Below, in pieces: positions 1 to 12,551 of a stretch of 64,000 nucleotides of DNA. The stretch is from Calycina herbarum (lineage: Eukaryota > Ascomycota > Leotiomycetes > Helotiales > Pezizellaceae). A program made the position numbers and the translations under genes. Location of the stretch: the NCBI GenBank assembly GCA_001414485.1, contig LLEY01000050.1:124001-188000 (forward strand), written 5' to 3'. The notes under the pieces were generated by a model. It worked only from the letters and a program-made list of their open reading frames with translations, was not told the DNA's origin and ran no database searches. Position 1 is the first letter of the stretch, and the number at the start of each line of letters is the position of its first letter.

Positions 1-754
1 ATGAGGAGTGACCCAGCTGTTACGTAGCCCCATTCGTTCTGTAGACGTGTATTAGAATTGCTTTCTGGGAGAGATGTCGGGGGAGTGGGAGCGGGTAGGA
101 AAGTAGATGCGGGCTTGTAAAGAGGAACTTACGATATCGTGCCAATGCATTTGTCGGATAGCTCCTTGAGCAACATGATTCTGAGCAGCAGAAAAATCTT
201 TACTCACAGGGAGATCGGTCACAACCTAGGGAAAATCATCAGCTCTTCACACCCCACATGTCTCCAATCCGAATGGTCAAGCTCCAACGTTCAAGATCCG
301 GAATCACAAAAAACACATACCTGTTCACGAACAAAACCACCCTCCTGAAGACTCATACTTGAAAGTGAAAAGCTCCACTTGAGATTCGTAACCAACCCAG
401 CATCCGTGGGATTTGTCTGCAGACCATCAGGGTTTTGAGAATCTAAGAGAGTGTTCTCGGGTACTATTTCAATATCAGTTTCCCATCATATAATTTCAGT
501 CATCATACTTTTCAATTGCTGCTCATTTCCGGTAGGAGGTACGTACTTAACAGTGCAGCACCCTTGCTTCCAACAATAGGTTGAAGTGGAGTTTCATCCC
601 TCTTCTCAACGGTTGCTCTCTCAAGGACTGGACGAAGATGTTTGGTTCTTCTCTCTAGTGGTTTGGTGTCGGGAATTGGATAAGGTGGGTTCACTGGGTT
701 GGCGGATACGAGGGTGAGAAGAAGAGTCGCGGATTGGATGGCCGAGAACCTCAT
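1..754 (-). CDS. Secreted oxalate decarboxylase (bicupin), partial at the left edge
   Basis: Oxalate decarboxylase splits oxalate into formate and CO2 using manganese held in cupin domains. I read four exons on the minus strand: 754-547, 463-321, 225-133 and 38-1 (continues off the window), all with GT-AG introns of 83-95 bp. Residues 1-18 form a hydrophobic signal peptide (MRFSAIQSATLLLTLVSA), followed by a dibasic-rich pro-like stretch. The spliced protein then reads PIVGSKGAALLIPENTLL, DSQNPDGL, LKWSFS, EGGFVREQ, the usual pre-cupin order of this family. The first metal-binding motif is present as MHWHDINEWGY (His-x-His, then Glu). The second cupin lies outside the window. Secretion is inferred from the signal peptide. 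The family call is firm. Whether the complete enzyme is active cannot be judged from this part. Confidence 0.88.
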
Positions 755-3207
755 TTTGGCGGAGTCTGATAAGTTCAGTCGCGGCTTGCAATGGTCTTAT
801 TGGAGTCGTGGGATGCTGCTGGGTGTTAATTTCCACTCTCAATGTCGAGGTGAGACAGCTCTCTTAGAAAAGGGAAGTTCCGCTTGAATAGATAACTAAT
901 AGTGCTAGTACTAGCGTGGAAGAAGACTTCAGGGTTTGGGGAGCTCACTTTCAGCGAAAAGCTAATACAAAAAAATATGTTAGTGGATAGCAATTGTAGG
1001 CTGGCGTGGGAATGCTTACAGGGAAGATATTATCCAGTAAGTTCTCAAATAAAATCCCTAAAACTCTTTTGTACTCGATGATTTTGAGAGAGTAATACCC
1101 AGATAAATGGTGGTCTAGCTTTCGGCTCAAATTCTTTGGAGGGGAATAAGTCGAAGAATATCTGAATTTCAAAAAACAAGTGGTGGGATTTTGATATCAG
1201 CAAGGCCAACTTCAACAAAAAAGTAACCAAATATCAATCGATCTTCTTCAACTCAAAAGATTGTTTAGAGTGAGAATACAAAATCAGAAATACGGCGACA
1301 TATCCCCCCTTTTATAAAAGCCTTGTGCTTCCCGAAACTCGGTCTCCCTTCCGCAGACCAGCGTTTTTCCTCACGTCCCACACTTTTAGCCAGGATCACA
1401 CATGTACAACTGCCAAAAAGTAGCATTCGATGAACACAGATACAGGCACATGAAGGGAAGGATACACAGCTATTCTGTACATACATGCTACCTTCCGCTT
1501 TCTGCTCAACCACGTCAGGGCTGAAGGGGGAGGCACTTCAGGCAGTGGAGGTCGCGATAAGGCTACACAGTATTTTTTGGGTATGCAGGTTGTTTCTGCA
1601 TGTAGCAAATAAGTACCGGTACATGGAACAATACTATTCCGTGTACGTACCTCTCCCCATAAACTTTAAATCGCAAAACAAACGAAAAAACTTGGGTGAG
1701 CACAACAGGCTATGACGATGATGTCGCTCGACATTTTTCCAGATTCAGGGTCTTGCGATATCAGAAATCAAAATGCATCGGGTTATTGAAAGAGGCTGAG
1801 AGATCTTGATGTTGATCTCCGGTCACTGCCGCGATGTGCGTGCATGCAAATCAAACTTTGCATGAGTTTGTATTTTTATCATGCCAGCAGCTGCTTTGCC
1901 GTACAAGAAAAGGGCGAGTTCCCGGAGGATTATCAACCTTTTGCTTGCACTTGCATTCTTATCGTGGACGATTCGTAAGTTAATCAAACTATCGACGTCA
2001 AGATTCTTAATCAACGTGCCAACAACCAGCAGGCTGTACCCTCAAAACAACCAAACAAATGCTTCTCGTGGGGAAAGAAATGCCGAGGGATCGCTCTTGC
2101 ATAAATGAGCAAGCATCCACGACCACCTCGAGAAATACATTTACTCAAAAGGATGAACAGAAGAAATGATGCAATCTTGGCTGCTTGTCTTTAGGCTTGG
2201 AAAGAAGGGAGATCGCTGTTGATAGCGGGTGGAGTGGCATGATGTGCTTGACAGGGCCCAATAAAGTGCGGAGACGAACAAGGGAAATCTTGTCTGAAGA
2301 ATAATTGTCTTGTGGGTGTCGGAGCAGTTACTTGGTGTTGTATCTGATTTGCGTCAGGTGACCATGTTTTTGAGACTTCATGGGTAGATAAATATCACCT
2401 ACCTAAAGTAGCCCTATCAGATCCCCAAGAATCCTTGATAGCGGCATGGCCCGCACCTCGCACACCCTCTTGACATGTGTCCTGTATTCCTATTCACCCG
2501 AATCAGTTTGGCGTCAAGTAGGCCTGCATAACGACTTCACGTGGGTAAGATCGGCGATTACCTTTGATTATTAATATTAAGAGCTTTTTATATGAACACG
2601 TGATATCTCTCATAGTCCCCCTCTTAACTTAGCACCATTCAGTCGACGCCAGGGAGTAGCTGACAATTGCAAAATCTCACCTCTCCTAAAAGGAAATACG
2701 ATCTCCACGTTCATCATTCATACACCTCCATAACGCTCGGCCCTAAGTTTCTTGAGTACCCAGGCAAACTGCGTTGCCTTTCAGTCGATACCATGCAATA
2801 TATGATTATATCAAAATGTAACTTCCCGGAAACGGAAAATAGAGCTTCGTTTTCATCGCATCTCATGGAAAATAGCACCGTCAATCAACCGAACAAAATG
2901 CCCAGCCCATACGCCATACTCTCAAAATACCACTTCCCATAAAAGGGAACCAAGATCTTCACATATCCTGAAAACTTCCAAATACATCCAAATACAACCT
3001 CCCCTCTCATTCCTCCTCCCATCATCCATTCCAATAAAAATACACACACCAATGCAGAAACAGCAAGCATAATTTACAAGCAAAATACTCGAGTGAGTCG
3101 ACATAGCCTCACACGATTTGCTATTCATGAGGCGGCGAGAACGCGAAGAGGAGAAGCGTTCTTTGGCTTTCCGCCGGACTCCTGGCATGTATCTCTTGGC
3201 TTGACAT
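755..3207. other. Intergenic region upstream of oxalate decarboxylase
   Basis: It must contain the promoter of the decarboxylase near 760-1000. Open frames here are short, overlap on both strands and show no recognisable domain. I see no RNA gene or repeat. Confidence 0.5.
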
Positions 3208-3375
3208 GAAGCAATATGGGATGTGGCAAAAATATAATACCGCAAGGGATGAGTGAGTACCAGCACGACAGAACAAAAATAAAGAACGAGAACAAACATG
3301 ACGAAAGAAAGGTATCCTCACCTTACATTCCGCGAGCACTTGCACCAACAAAATGGCTAGAGCAAATGATTTCAT
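3208..3375 (-). CDS. Possible very small secreted peptide (weak)
   Basis: The minus-strand frame opens at 3375 with MKSFALAILLVQVLAECK, a convincing signal-peptide-like start, followed at once by two good splice donors (GTAAGG, or GTGAGG at 3321). Splicing to an AAG acceptor near 3208 would continue PRDTCQESGGKPKNASPL and end after about 42 residues at 3133. Other acceptors give longer tails with no clear character. The acceptors are of the rarer AAG type and nothing downstream is recognisable, so the gene model is uncertain. If real, it is a tiny secreted peptide; otherwise a chance hydrophobic frame. Confidence 0.25.
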
Positions 3376-3745
3376 ATTTTGTTGATTGTCCCCCTATAAC
3401 TACATCATCATCTGGCCTTGAAACCCAAATCTTGGGAATCCATTCATCCACAGGAAACCCTCCATCCTCCCTTCCTCCATCTTAAGATAAAAGCTCGCCC
3501 CATTTAAGCTATTGAAAATGCCACCCTTGATGCTCATGAATTTCCCATTCCCCTGAAAAACTCCGAAAAAAGACAGCTCCCAAAGTCTGCCGAAATGCAA
3601 TAGAAGAAATGTTTGGGAGATATCTACATCATCTAAAAAACCCCAGGCTCAGGGATATCAAAACGCCGTTGCTATGCTGTGTGCTGATGGTGGGGGAATA
3701 ATAAGGAAATTATTGTGCGAATCAATTATGCACAATCCGACCTAG
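3376..3745. other. Gap downstream of ULP2
   Basis: It holds the 3' flank of the SUMO protease gene, whose stop codon is at 3746-3748 on the minus strand. I see nothing else. Confidence 0.5.
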
Positions 3746-6700
3746 TTACATACTCGCTATTTCTCCTTCGTCGGCATCCCATCTGGTATGCTTCCCGTAA
3801 GTAGTCAAGCTTTGTTGTGAAAACGACCTGCCCGCCGTAGGACTGGGAGGGCTTTGTTGTGCCGAGGAATCCTCATCTTCGTCCTCCTTAATAATGAATT
3901 TGAAGGATAAGGCTGGTGATCTATCTCGGGGTGGCGAAGAACTTATTTGCCTCGGATTTTTCTCCATTGTAGATGAGTCGGCTTTTGGTGCTGACGTTCC
4001 AGACACGCAAGCATTCGTGGCGTGGATCAGCATTTCATCCTCGTCGTTTTCATTCAGGCCAACCGGCGACTTGTTTCCATTCTTTTGCTCTGTTGTCGCT
4101 AAGGTTGGCTCAGAAGCTTGTCCAGCCATATCACCTAAATCGGGATTGCGAAGGCCAGGAGAGGGAGGTTCGAGAACTTCATCACTGCCCACATTTTCTC
4201 TCTCATATCTGGAGGGGGAGTCTCTGGGTTGGCCTGGCCGCGATTTCTTTCGACTAGAGCGCGCCCGACTGGAAATCACTTCTACAGATTCAGAAGATTG
4301 GCGCCTGCTAGGGCGTTTTTGCTCGGAGTCGTAGCCCCCACGAGCAGGCTTCGCAGGCGAGTCATCGATGGCTAGAGGATACGACTCTGAGTTGCCCAAG
4401 CCTTTGCTCACGTCTCCCTTGTCAACCGCATCTTGGCCACGCCCCATGAAACCATTCACAGAATCTCCCATGGCCCTAAAAAGTTTGGACACCCTAGATT
4501 CAGCTTCAGATTTCTTTCGGGTCAACGAATGAGGCACTACTTGCGACGACCCTGTCAGCTCTTGCAACCTGCTTGAATTGTCCTCATCAGTTACATTTGG
4601 GTTGGAATTTGTTCGCCATTTCGAGTTTGAACTCTCGGAAACAATGGGTTTTTGGTTTGAAATCCTTTCAGAACCAGTTCCGTTTGCAACTTCTACAACT
4701 TCCTGTGCAGCTGCTAAATTAGACTCCTTGTGAGAGCGAGACACTGTTGAATTTGGCATTTTTGCGAGTGCTTCGGCTGGTGCCGCAGGGTTAAACAATC
4801 GAGGGGCACTTTTAGAATTATGCGTGGTGTTCGTAGATGCATTCGTGGGGGCCAGAGCAACACCATTGGGGGCATTTTTCTTTTCTGATGGCTTCCTTGG
4901 TGGTGGAGGGAAATGTTCCGTTTGATTTTGAGTACCTGCACGAGTAGCCCCTGATGCATCACGCGAGGCTGGCCTTGAAGGGACTGCCCTAGCATCATCA
5001 GAAGGTTTTGGGGGTCGCTTTTTCTTCTTTGGAGACTGCGGTTGAAGCTTAAATAAGTGATTTCGAATGTCCTGGCGCATCTTCTTTGGCTGTACCCAGG
5101 ATGGTTTACCCTCGTTTCCCAGTATACTGGATATGAAACTTTCGGGACTCTCGAGGAATTTTTGAATATAGCTAAGCAAGAAAAGACCACAGTCGGAATA
5201 GTTCTGCTGGCCTTCGAGATTCTTAGCCGGAAAGTGCATTTGCCTAGGAGGGCTGATTTCTTTTCCGTGCTTGTCCTTCATCTCAGCAACCAAGTAATCT
5301 CTCAGATTTTTAGAAGTGACCGGGTGACCACCCCCTAGAGAATCAAGAATGATGATACGAGGTGCATTTGGGTCAAGACTTCGATCCATGGGCGCTTTCC
5401 TCGTCGGTTTAGCCTTGGCTGAATTTTCTGCTGTTTTTGGCTCCAGATCTGACACAATGTTGGCGATGGGATGGCTATCGGGCGGATTTGTCTCGTGTTG
5501 GTCGTTGGATTCTTGAACAGTTCGACGAGACTCGGGAGATTCGACCGCAAGCTTTTCATGCTCCATGCATTCTTCGAGGGAGTTTTGTAAAGATTCCATC
5601 TTCATCGGATCTCCATTGTCCTCCGGGTTGCCTGGGCTCGAATGAGATGCTGGGGCATCTTCTTTAAGATCTGTATTGGTTTTTGTCGGTGTCTTGGCTT
5701 CGACGGCGTCTTCCACAACATCTGGCTTGAGTAACTTTGGTGCATTACAAATGATTGCAACATACCAATGTATGTTCTCACATACAGGTACTATGATATA
5801 GTCCTTTGAGAAAAGATCAACGCCTTTAGTCCATCTTTGAACCGCTGCGTAGTCAATCCCTTTCTTGCCACCAGCGGCCGGTTTAGTCAACCTTTCGTAG
5901 AAGAAGGAATTTTGAAAATAAATTCTCTTCGCAACTTCAGGCCTTTTTTGCTCAAGATCGTGTTCCAAGTAGCGAAGATAGAAATTGACCAGACTATCGT
6001 TCAAAAATTCTTCTTCGTCCAATCTTGGAATGTCCCCTCGATCCACAGTAGCCGTACGCTTGTGGCCGGGGCCTGGAGGATATACAACAGTATCGAGCCA
6101 AAGATCATTCCAGTGAGGGTGCAATTCTGTCCATTTAACTACCGGGATGGGGGTCGGTGAGCGGGGGCGTTCTTGGTAGACCGGTTCTTTTTTTTGGATT
6201 CGTGCTGAGGAACGTGTGGGGGGAGGTGGTGATGGGTCAGCACCACGGTCGGAGGACTGGTTGTAAAACTTGTTTGGCGCAATAGTGTCTCCAGTAACCG
6301 AGTTTGCCATTCTTCGGGCGCGGCCTTCAGATCTCTGTGACTGGACAGCACCATTCTGTGCTCGGCCATTTCCAGCACGTTTGAGTTCTTCGGCTCGCTT
6401 CTGTATTTGTCGTGTCTCGGCATTTTTTTCTATCAATTGAAGATCCTCCGGGGGGTTTTGTCGAGTCGGCTTCTGCTGGAAGAGTCTGTCTCGGTTGAAT
6501 GAGAAGACCTTGTTTATTTGCACGGCGGTTGGAAAAGTTCGCGTGAGTGTAGAATTTAGCTTACGCAACTGCTCTACCAGATCAGCACTCTCGTTATTGC
6601 TTCCCAGCTCCAGATAGGTATCAGAGGCGCGTTTGGTATTGCCGTCCGCGAGCCTATGAAGAACCATCTTCGCACTATCTTCCGACGAATCGATGGCTCT

Positions 6701-9059
6701 AATCGACTTCGTGAAAACCTCATCTTTCAATTTGCCGTCGCCGTCAAATATACGACAAACTTCTTCATCGATGTTGCAAACAAACAGCCATCGATCGCCA
6801 GGGGTGGTCTTGAAGGTCGCGACATTGGAAAATGCCTCTTTCACCTGCAATGTAATTTCGCCAGGCTTCTTCGCGGGGTTTTTCAGCTTCTTCGATACGC
6901 TCGGGGCAAGATCGATCTTCTTCGCTACTTTCTCGTCGTCTGTGTCATCCAAATACACAAACTTCTCAGCTCCATTCACTCCAGCCAGAGCAGCTTTCAA
7001 GAGCTCATCAGCTCGCGTTTTCTCCGGGCTCTCTTTTTTAGTAGTCTTCTTCTTGCTATCATGCCCTACTGCCAGTTCATCCATGCTACCCGCCGACTCA
7101 TGCTTCCGTTTAGCTGAATTCGATGATGGTTTCTTCTCAAGGTCATCCAGGTGGCTAGGTAAGACTTTGGGTTTTGAGGAGTCCGAATGCGTTCCCCAAA
7201 AAGAGGGTCTCGGTCGAGAATCATCACGCTTTGCAGTTCCAGAATACGGCTTGTCCGGCAAGTAGGACTTTTGCAGTCCTTTTCCACTTGGTTGGTGTGA
7301 GGGCATATCAACATCTATGATTGGGTCTGTGTCGTCTTCGTGGGGGTTGGCAGACTGTTTGGAAGATGGGAGACGGAAATGACGGCTCGCAGTGGACTCG
7401 CTTCTCCGTGAAGGGTTGATCTGCTTCTCAACATTTGAGTACTCGTCCACGGAGGAAATGTCCCCATTGTTGCTCTGGGTTGGTCTGCTCTTGCTCAAAA
7501 CTGACTTCTTTGTGCTTGGTCGATGTTGCGGAGGCGGAGAATCCAAGTCAATAAGCTCATTCGAAGAAGTGGTGCTTTCAGAAGCTCGGCCATTGGTCCG
7601 TTGTCGCTTGTTCCGAAGCTGTGATGGAATGGGGAGATTTGTACTCAGGTTGAATGCTTTTCGTTTTAAGGGAACAAAAGGCTTTGGTTGGCCAAGATTA
7701 TTCACGGGCTTTACTCCACCATTTATCACACCAACTCTAGATCTGCCAAGCAAGCGACTCTGAAGAATGTTAGCATTTTCCGAAGTGGCAAAATCATAGC
7801 AATAAAGAATCATACCATTGAATCTGCCGATTCTGGCTTTACCCTACCAGGCGGGCTGTATGCGGAAGCGGATTTGGGAGAGTCAGAGACAAGTGGAAAT
7901 CTATCAAGCCTAGTTAGCATAATGCATGTGTGCAGTGTGCTTCTACTGAAAGCAACATACTGCGGATGTACTTTTCCCAATATTCGTGCTAATTGTTCAC
8001 GCCCACCTGGCCTACACAGAAAAGGTTATTTAGGGATCAAACACACCTGCTGTGAGGAGCATACCATGGTGCGGAGGTAGAGTTCGCGGATTCGTTGTGC
8101 TCGTGGGCATTGGCATCAACCTCTCCACCTTCAAAGCCAACAGACTTTCCTTTGTGCGATTTTGGCGGAGGTGTCTTTGGTGGTGGATTATGCTCCTCCA
8201 AGTCAATAACTTCAGGTTTCTTTTCTCGTTTTCCTCGTCGGGTCTTCTTCCATTCGTTTTCGACCCCCCAAATTCCCGTGAGCTCACCCTCCTCGCCGTC
8301 GTCCTCCCAGCTGGTTTTGTCTTTGGCAGGAATAGGAAGTCCTTCGATCGTGGGATTGAGTCCCCGGCGGAGTGGTGTATTCGTTGTTCCAATACCAGGT
8401 AGAACTTTGCTCGTGGACTCGTGAAGAGATTCGCTTTCGTCCTGAGGTCGAAGTTAGCGATTTGGTCAGAGCCCCACTAGGCGAATTGAGCCACAGCCTT
8501 GCGAAAGAAGAAATTATCTACTCACCTCCGCGTCGTTGTCTGAATCGAGGTCTACGATTCTGATGGCAGTTGATCGCGACGGGGTGTGCGCGTCGGGGGA
8601 TTCTAGGACTTCTTCGCGAGGAGATGGCTTGGATTTAGTTCGTCGATGATGGCGCCGGTTTCTAGTCCCAGGCCTATCGCTCGGCATACTTTCAGGCTCA
8701 TAATTCACCTGCAGACGCCTCTTCTTCGCGCATTGCGTGCACTCGGGCTCTTCGGAATATCGCGAGTCTTTTTTCTGGTCCTGTCCTTGCGCCGCGTCGT
8801 TGTCGAAACTTGGAAAGTTGAGGTTATTGGAGTTGACGAGGTCCAAGTACCCCAAAAAGTCTCGCTTCCCATTGGCTAGTTTTGGTAGCCTTGTGGAAAT
8901 CGCCTGGTCAAAGAGGTCGATATTCCAAAACGTCAAACGGAAATCGTCAAAATACTTCAACTTTTCGTTCCATGTCAATTGTTCATGTTGTTCGCACAGA
9001 ATTGTTTTCAGTCTTGAGAATGTGGTTTCTATGCTGAGAAGAGGGTGGTCCGGATCCAT
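3746..9059 (-). CDS. ULP2: Ulp2-like SUMO-specific cysteine protease (C48 family)
   Basis: Ulp2 removes SUMO chains from nuclear proteins. I read five exons on the minus strand: 9059-8526, 8441-8065, 8011-7961, 7909-7816 and 7759-3746, giving about 1689 residues. All introns are GT-AG and keep frame. The catalytic domain lies in the middle (about residues 940-1230), starting near DIPRLDEEEFLNDSLVNFYL. The triad is visible: His in NIHWYVAII (about 1013), Asp in IIILDSLGGG (about 1158) and Cys in NYSDCGLFLLSY (about 1208), with the oxyanion Gln in EGQQNYSD. A charged insert of about 130 residues separates His and Asp; such an insert and the long flanking tails fit the Ulp2/SENP6-7 branch rather than Ulp1. 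The tails are rich in Ser, Lys and Pro, with nuclear-localisation-like basic runs and acidic patches such as VEDAVEA, IIKEDEDED and VIDLEE (candidate SUMO-interacting motifs). Confidence 0.9.
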
Positions 9060-10108
9060 CCTTGCGATACGCGGTACAATAATTCTTCGGTGGTGGTTTT
9101 GTCATACAGGAACCGATGAGTGGAAAATCAAGTCAGGAGGATGAAGCGGAAGGGGTAAAAGTTGAACGGAGAAGAAGCTGACTTTCACCGAGAAAATTTG
9201 AGGAGAATAGTGACTTAGCTTGTCGTCTGATCCTGCAGTCATGTATCTACCCGTCTTGGAAAAAGCAAAAAACTTCGGTCCGCTCTTTTGGATTCTTGCT
9301 ATGGAAGCTTGGGAAATGTGGTTGGTAATAGGAAAGAGCGATTTGAGTATTCATAACCTAGGTGAGAATCGAGAAATTGCTGCTGATTCTTCGCATTCAT
9401 GCTTGGGCTCGAGAAGGAGCATGTTGCTTTGGCTAAGACATAGTAGGTGCCGACTCCAGGATGTCTACTCGTCCGTTTGCTCATGTGTAACTTTGGGGAT
9501 GCCCGATTTTTATCGCAGCATCTCTTTCCGTAAGGAGTCGAATTCCAGAAAGTTGCCAATAACTGCCTAGTTTTCTTTGTCTTGACCAACTCAATCTTCA
9601 AGTTAAGCTGGTGCCTCATCTCAACTATATCCTGAGCGTTTCTGGTCTCAGGTTTGACCCTGAAAGTAATGTGATATTCTCCAAATACCCTTTGAGCAAC
9701 GTCAGTACAGTACTTAGGCAGTATTATTTTGATCCAGGAGTAGGTAACTATAAACAAGTAACAAGAGAAAGAGGTGATAATTGCGAGGAACTTAACGGCA
9801 TTCCATAACATTGCAAGTTTTCCTGGCGCAATCCCATTGTACCCGGTCCTGGGTTTCCCTAGATCATTTAAATTGCCTAGTCCCCCACCAAAAGCAAAAC
9901 CGCCTCCACCTTCTCACAGCATGCAACGCCAAATTAATCTTCGAAAATGAGATGGATGCATTGCAATTCTTAATACAGCTGTACAGATAAGAAACCCCCG
10001 CAACACAGAGCCTCGAAATCTCCAACCACGCCACATCTATGTCCCCCAACTGCATGGATATCCTTCAATAGTTTCCATCCCTCCCATAATACAATCACAC
10101 GAATGCCT
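9060..10108. other. ULP2 upstream region and COX6 downstream region
   Basis: It should hold the ULP2 promoter on the right side of that gene and the COX6 3' flank. One 170-codon minus-strand frame (9299-9811) is listed separately as doubtful. Confidence 0.45.
9299..9811 (-). CDS. Doubtful hypothetical ORF with an N-terminal hydrophobic segment
   Basis: The 170-codon frame begins MLWNAVKFLAIITSFSCYLF, which could be a membrane segment, and continues as a basic sequence without recognisable motifs. It lies in the gap between ULP2 and COX6. A frame of this length is near what chance allows in 64 kb at this base composition, and plus-strand frames overlap it. I list it only because of its length and hydrophobic start. 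Confidence 0.2.
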   Translation of the reverse strand: MLWNAVKFLAIITSFSCYLFIVTYSWIKIILPKYCTDVAQRVFGEYHITFRVKPETRNAQDIVEMRHQLNLKIELVKTKKTRQLLATFWNSTPYGKRCCDKNRASPKLHMSKRTSRHPGVGTYYVLAKATCSFSSPSMNAKNQQQFLDSHLGYEYSNRSFLLPTTFPKLP

Positions 10109-10919
10109 CTACTTCTGCTCTGGGAACAACTCCTCCTTCAAGTTGACACCCAACTCTTCCCGTAGTGGCTTTAATTCCTCGAGGTATTGTTCGTATTGGC
10201 CCTTGTTCTCGACCTTTGCCTTGATTCCTAAATTCAATGTTTCGTCAGCCCGGTGCTCCAATTCCAGTCTCCCTTTTGATATTCCCGCGCTTCCTTTGCC
10301 ATTTTGATATAGGGGGTACTAACCCTCGAACACTCGCACAGCGGTTGGGTAGTCATTGACCCTTCTTGCTGCCTTCAAAGCAGCAGCGAGAACGGATGGG
10401 GAAGGGACGAGATCGTAGGCGAATGCGTTGTTGAGATTTCGCTGTCAGTCGTACGATAATTAGCAAAGGTCCTCGTCAATCCCAGCAAGCTGAAAATGGG
10501 TAGGGAAGGGTTCAAATATACCTGAAGCTCAAAGACATCTTGCACTTGGTCAAACTCCTTCTCGTATCTGTGATTCCACACCCACGTATTAGCAATTGGC
10601 CATCGTGACTGGTTGTCGTCGTGCGTGTCTTGCGTGTTTCGGCTCTGCAGGATCATGCTCAAAAGCTCTCTTGGACCGGATCATTGGGTCGCGCGTACCT
10701 GGCAGTGAACTCCTCGAAGCTTTCCTCCCCGTGAGGGTCACCAGAAAGGCGGGTGCTAGTAGTGCTGAAGCTGTTGACGGAGCCCGAGGTTGCAAGGAGA
10801 GCTGGGACGGCGTAGATGGCGTTGGAGCTGCGAGGAGTCAGGCTGCGGAGGCCATTGGATCGAAAGAAGGTGGAAGGCTGAGCGCGCGCAGCGATGCGCA
10901 GCAGTGAGGTCGACGACAT
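10109..10919 (-). CDS. COX6: Cytochrome c oxidase subunit 6 (COX6, subunit Va of animals)
   Basis: This nuclear-encoded subunit of respiratory complex IV acts on the matrix side of the inner mitochondrial membrane. Four exons on the minus strand, 10919-10699, 10567-10522, 10441-10324 and 10227-10109, splice to a 167-residue protein with phases that all match. Residues 1 to about 55 form an Arg/Ser-rich mitochondrial presequence (MSSTSLLRIAARAQPSTFFR). The mature part carries the family signature: EESFEEFTARYEKEF, DVFELQRNLNNAFAYDLVP, PSVLAAALKAARRVNDYPTA, VRVFEGIKAKV and a C-terminal LREELGVNLKEELFPEQK. The second exon has only 46 bp. Length and order are as expected for the family. It is transcribed away from the long region leading to PCL1. 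Confidence 0.95.
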
Positions 10920-12086
10920 TAGGAAACGGGGGTTGTGAGGACGTGGTGTTGAGGATCTGGGAGGAACTCTGAATTCGTTGTCTTATGATTTTCGACGTTC
11001 TACAATTGACAAACGCAAGAGGGTCAAGGTTTGATTGGATTGTAAGGTTATTAGTCAGCCTCGTCGAATCGCGCGACCTCTATTACCGAGACCCAGGACT
11101 CGGGCTTTGATTTGAAAAACATCGAACCACTTTCAGAACAACACCATAAAACCATCTTATCTTACCAGCTGCGCCATGAAGATGCAGAGTTATTTTCTTC
11201 TTTCACGTAACTCGGATTTGTATTTGAGGAATTGAATCATAAAGCAGCGCCAAAGAGGGGTACCAACTCCAGCCACAATAATTCACTCGTACAAAAGAGC
11301 TGGATAGCATCAAGTAGACACGCTTTCAATCTCCCATGATCCGGCAAGTCACGTACAAACTCTTGGGAAACTTAAGGGCTGTTTCTTGGATCTAAAATAC
11401 CATTGTTTTTCTGTTGATAGAGCTCATTTCTCGCCGACGGACCATGGAGGTCTTGGTAACTGGGCCTTCCCATGCCCATGCACCTCTTACTGTTCAAATT
11501 GGGAGACTTCTCATTTGTATTGCTAGAATAATATCAAGTTTCTTTCGTCGAAGCACCAGTTGCCTTGGATCTGAATTACAGTCCTTATTATTAAAGTTTC
11601 AAAACGCAGCCCTTACGCCAACAACCCTCTCATTCTTTCCCTCCCAACATTCCAACTTGTACTCAAGTTGCAAGTTGCACCAGATATTCTTTAAATCTTT
11701 TTCCTTTCTCTTTCTTTATACCAGCGTCGATCAAAGCAATGTCGTATATCTAATGTTATTTCTTCTTCTTCGATTTGGCGGATATACCCTCCACCAGCTC
11801 TAGTCTCTCTCAAGAGAGTCATAATCTCCTTACATCATTGCCGTGAAAGCATTTATTTGAGCTCAAGTTATACCTTCAAATATTTTCCAACCATTTTTTC
11901 TTCCTGTGAATTTCAATCAAAATTCTCTTCAAAATTCCCACAATCCAAACTGCAGTGCGAACTCTCAAAGGATCAGACTATCCCATCATTCTCGTCTCTT
12001 GTAGTTGAAATCATTCTTCTCCATGGCCGATCATTAAAATCGATACCAAGACGAGAGAAATACAGATTCTTTCTCTTTCAGCAATG
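10920..12086. other. COX6 upstream region
   Basis: It contains the COX6 promoter near 10920-11050. The stretch 11120-11188 (minus) resembles the 5' half of a tRNA but is degenerate (see rejected items). From about 11560 the plus strand is rich in C and T. I see no gene. Confidence 0.45.
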
Positions 12087-12551
12087 AGTGTGAGAAATGA
12101 GTAGAGTAGAGTAGTGGCCACTATTCTACTCCACTCGAAGGATTTTAAGTACTAATCATACTATACTCTACTTAAACTACTCTGAGTAACACTTGAGTAG
12201 TCTCGGAGTGCTCAGACCGAGAAATACAATAAGCGGACCGAGTATCTGAACTCTGTCTCGTGATAAGTACATCTGTACAATAGTTTACACCTGCTTTAGA
12301 GGGTAATTTAAATTCAAGGTAATTGTCCTAAACACTTGGAGCAATTTGGAATATCAACCTTGGTGTTTTAAAACAGTTGAGGTCCTAACTAAATTACTCT
12401 TTTTCAGAAATAGAATTGATTATAGACTACTACTTAAGGTACTGCTTGAGTAGTTAAGATTAGCTACTCTACTCTATTCATAGAAGTCGCTACTCTAACT
12501 CTACTCTACTCTGAGTACTACTTGAGTAGTTGAGTAGTTTGTTCTTACACT
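12087..12551. repeat. GAGTAG-rich short interspersed element, copy 1
   Basis: The element of about 465 bp begins AGTGTGAGAA and ends TTCTTACACT, whose reverse complement is AGTGTAAGAA, so the ends form a 9/10 inverted repeat. Inside are runs of GAGTAG on one flank and CTACTC on the other, able to fold on themselves. It shares the exact 18-mer CTATACTCTACTTAAACT with the copy at 13947-14056. No coding frame lies inside. It resembles a non-autonomous DNA transposon relic, possibly hAT-like from the CAGTG-type ends, but I see no target-site duplication. Confidence 0.5.

Noticed and set aside
3894..7763. Several plus-strand frames of 90-190 codons across ULP2
   Set aside because: They are antisense to a long, well-supported coding exon and show no domain or consistent composition of their own.
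11120..11188. tRNA-like sequence on the minus strand (CATGGCGCAGCTGGTAAG with a GTGGTTCGATG downstream)
   Set aside because: The D-stem is not closed, no acceptor stem pairs, and the B-box is imperfect. At best a decayed 5' half of a tRNA.
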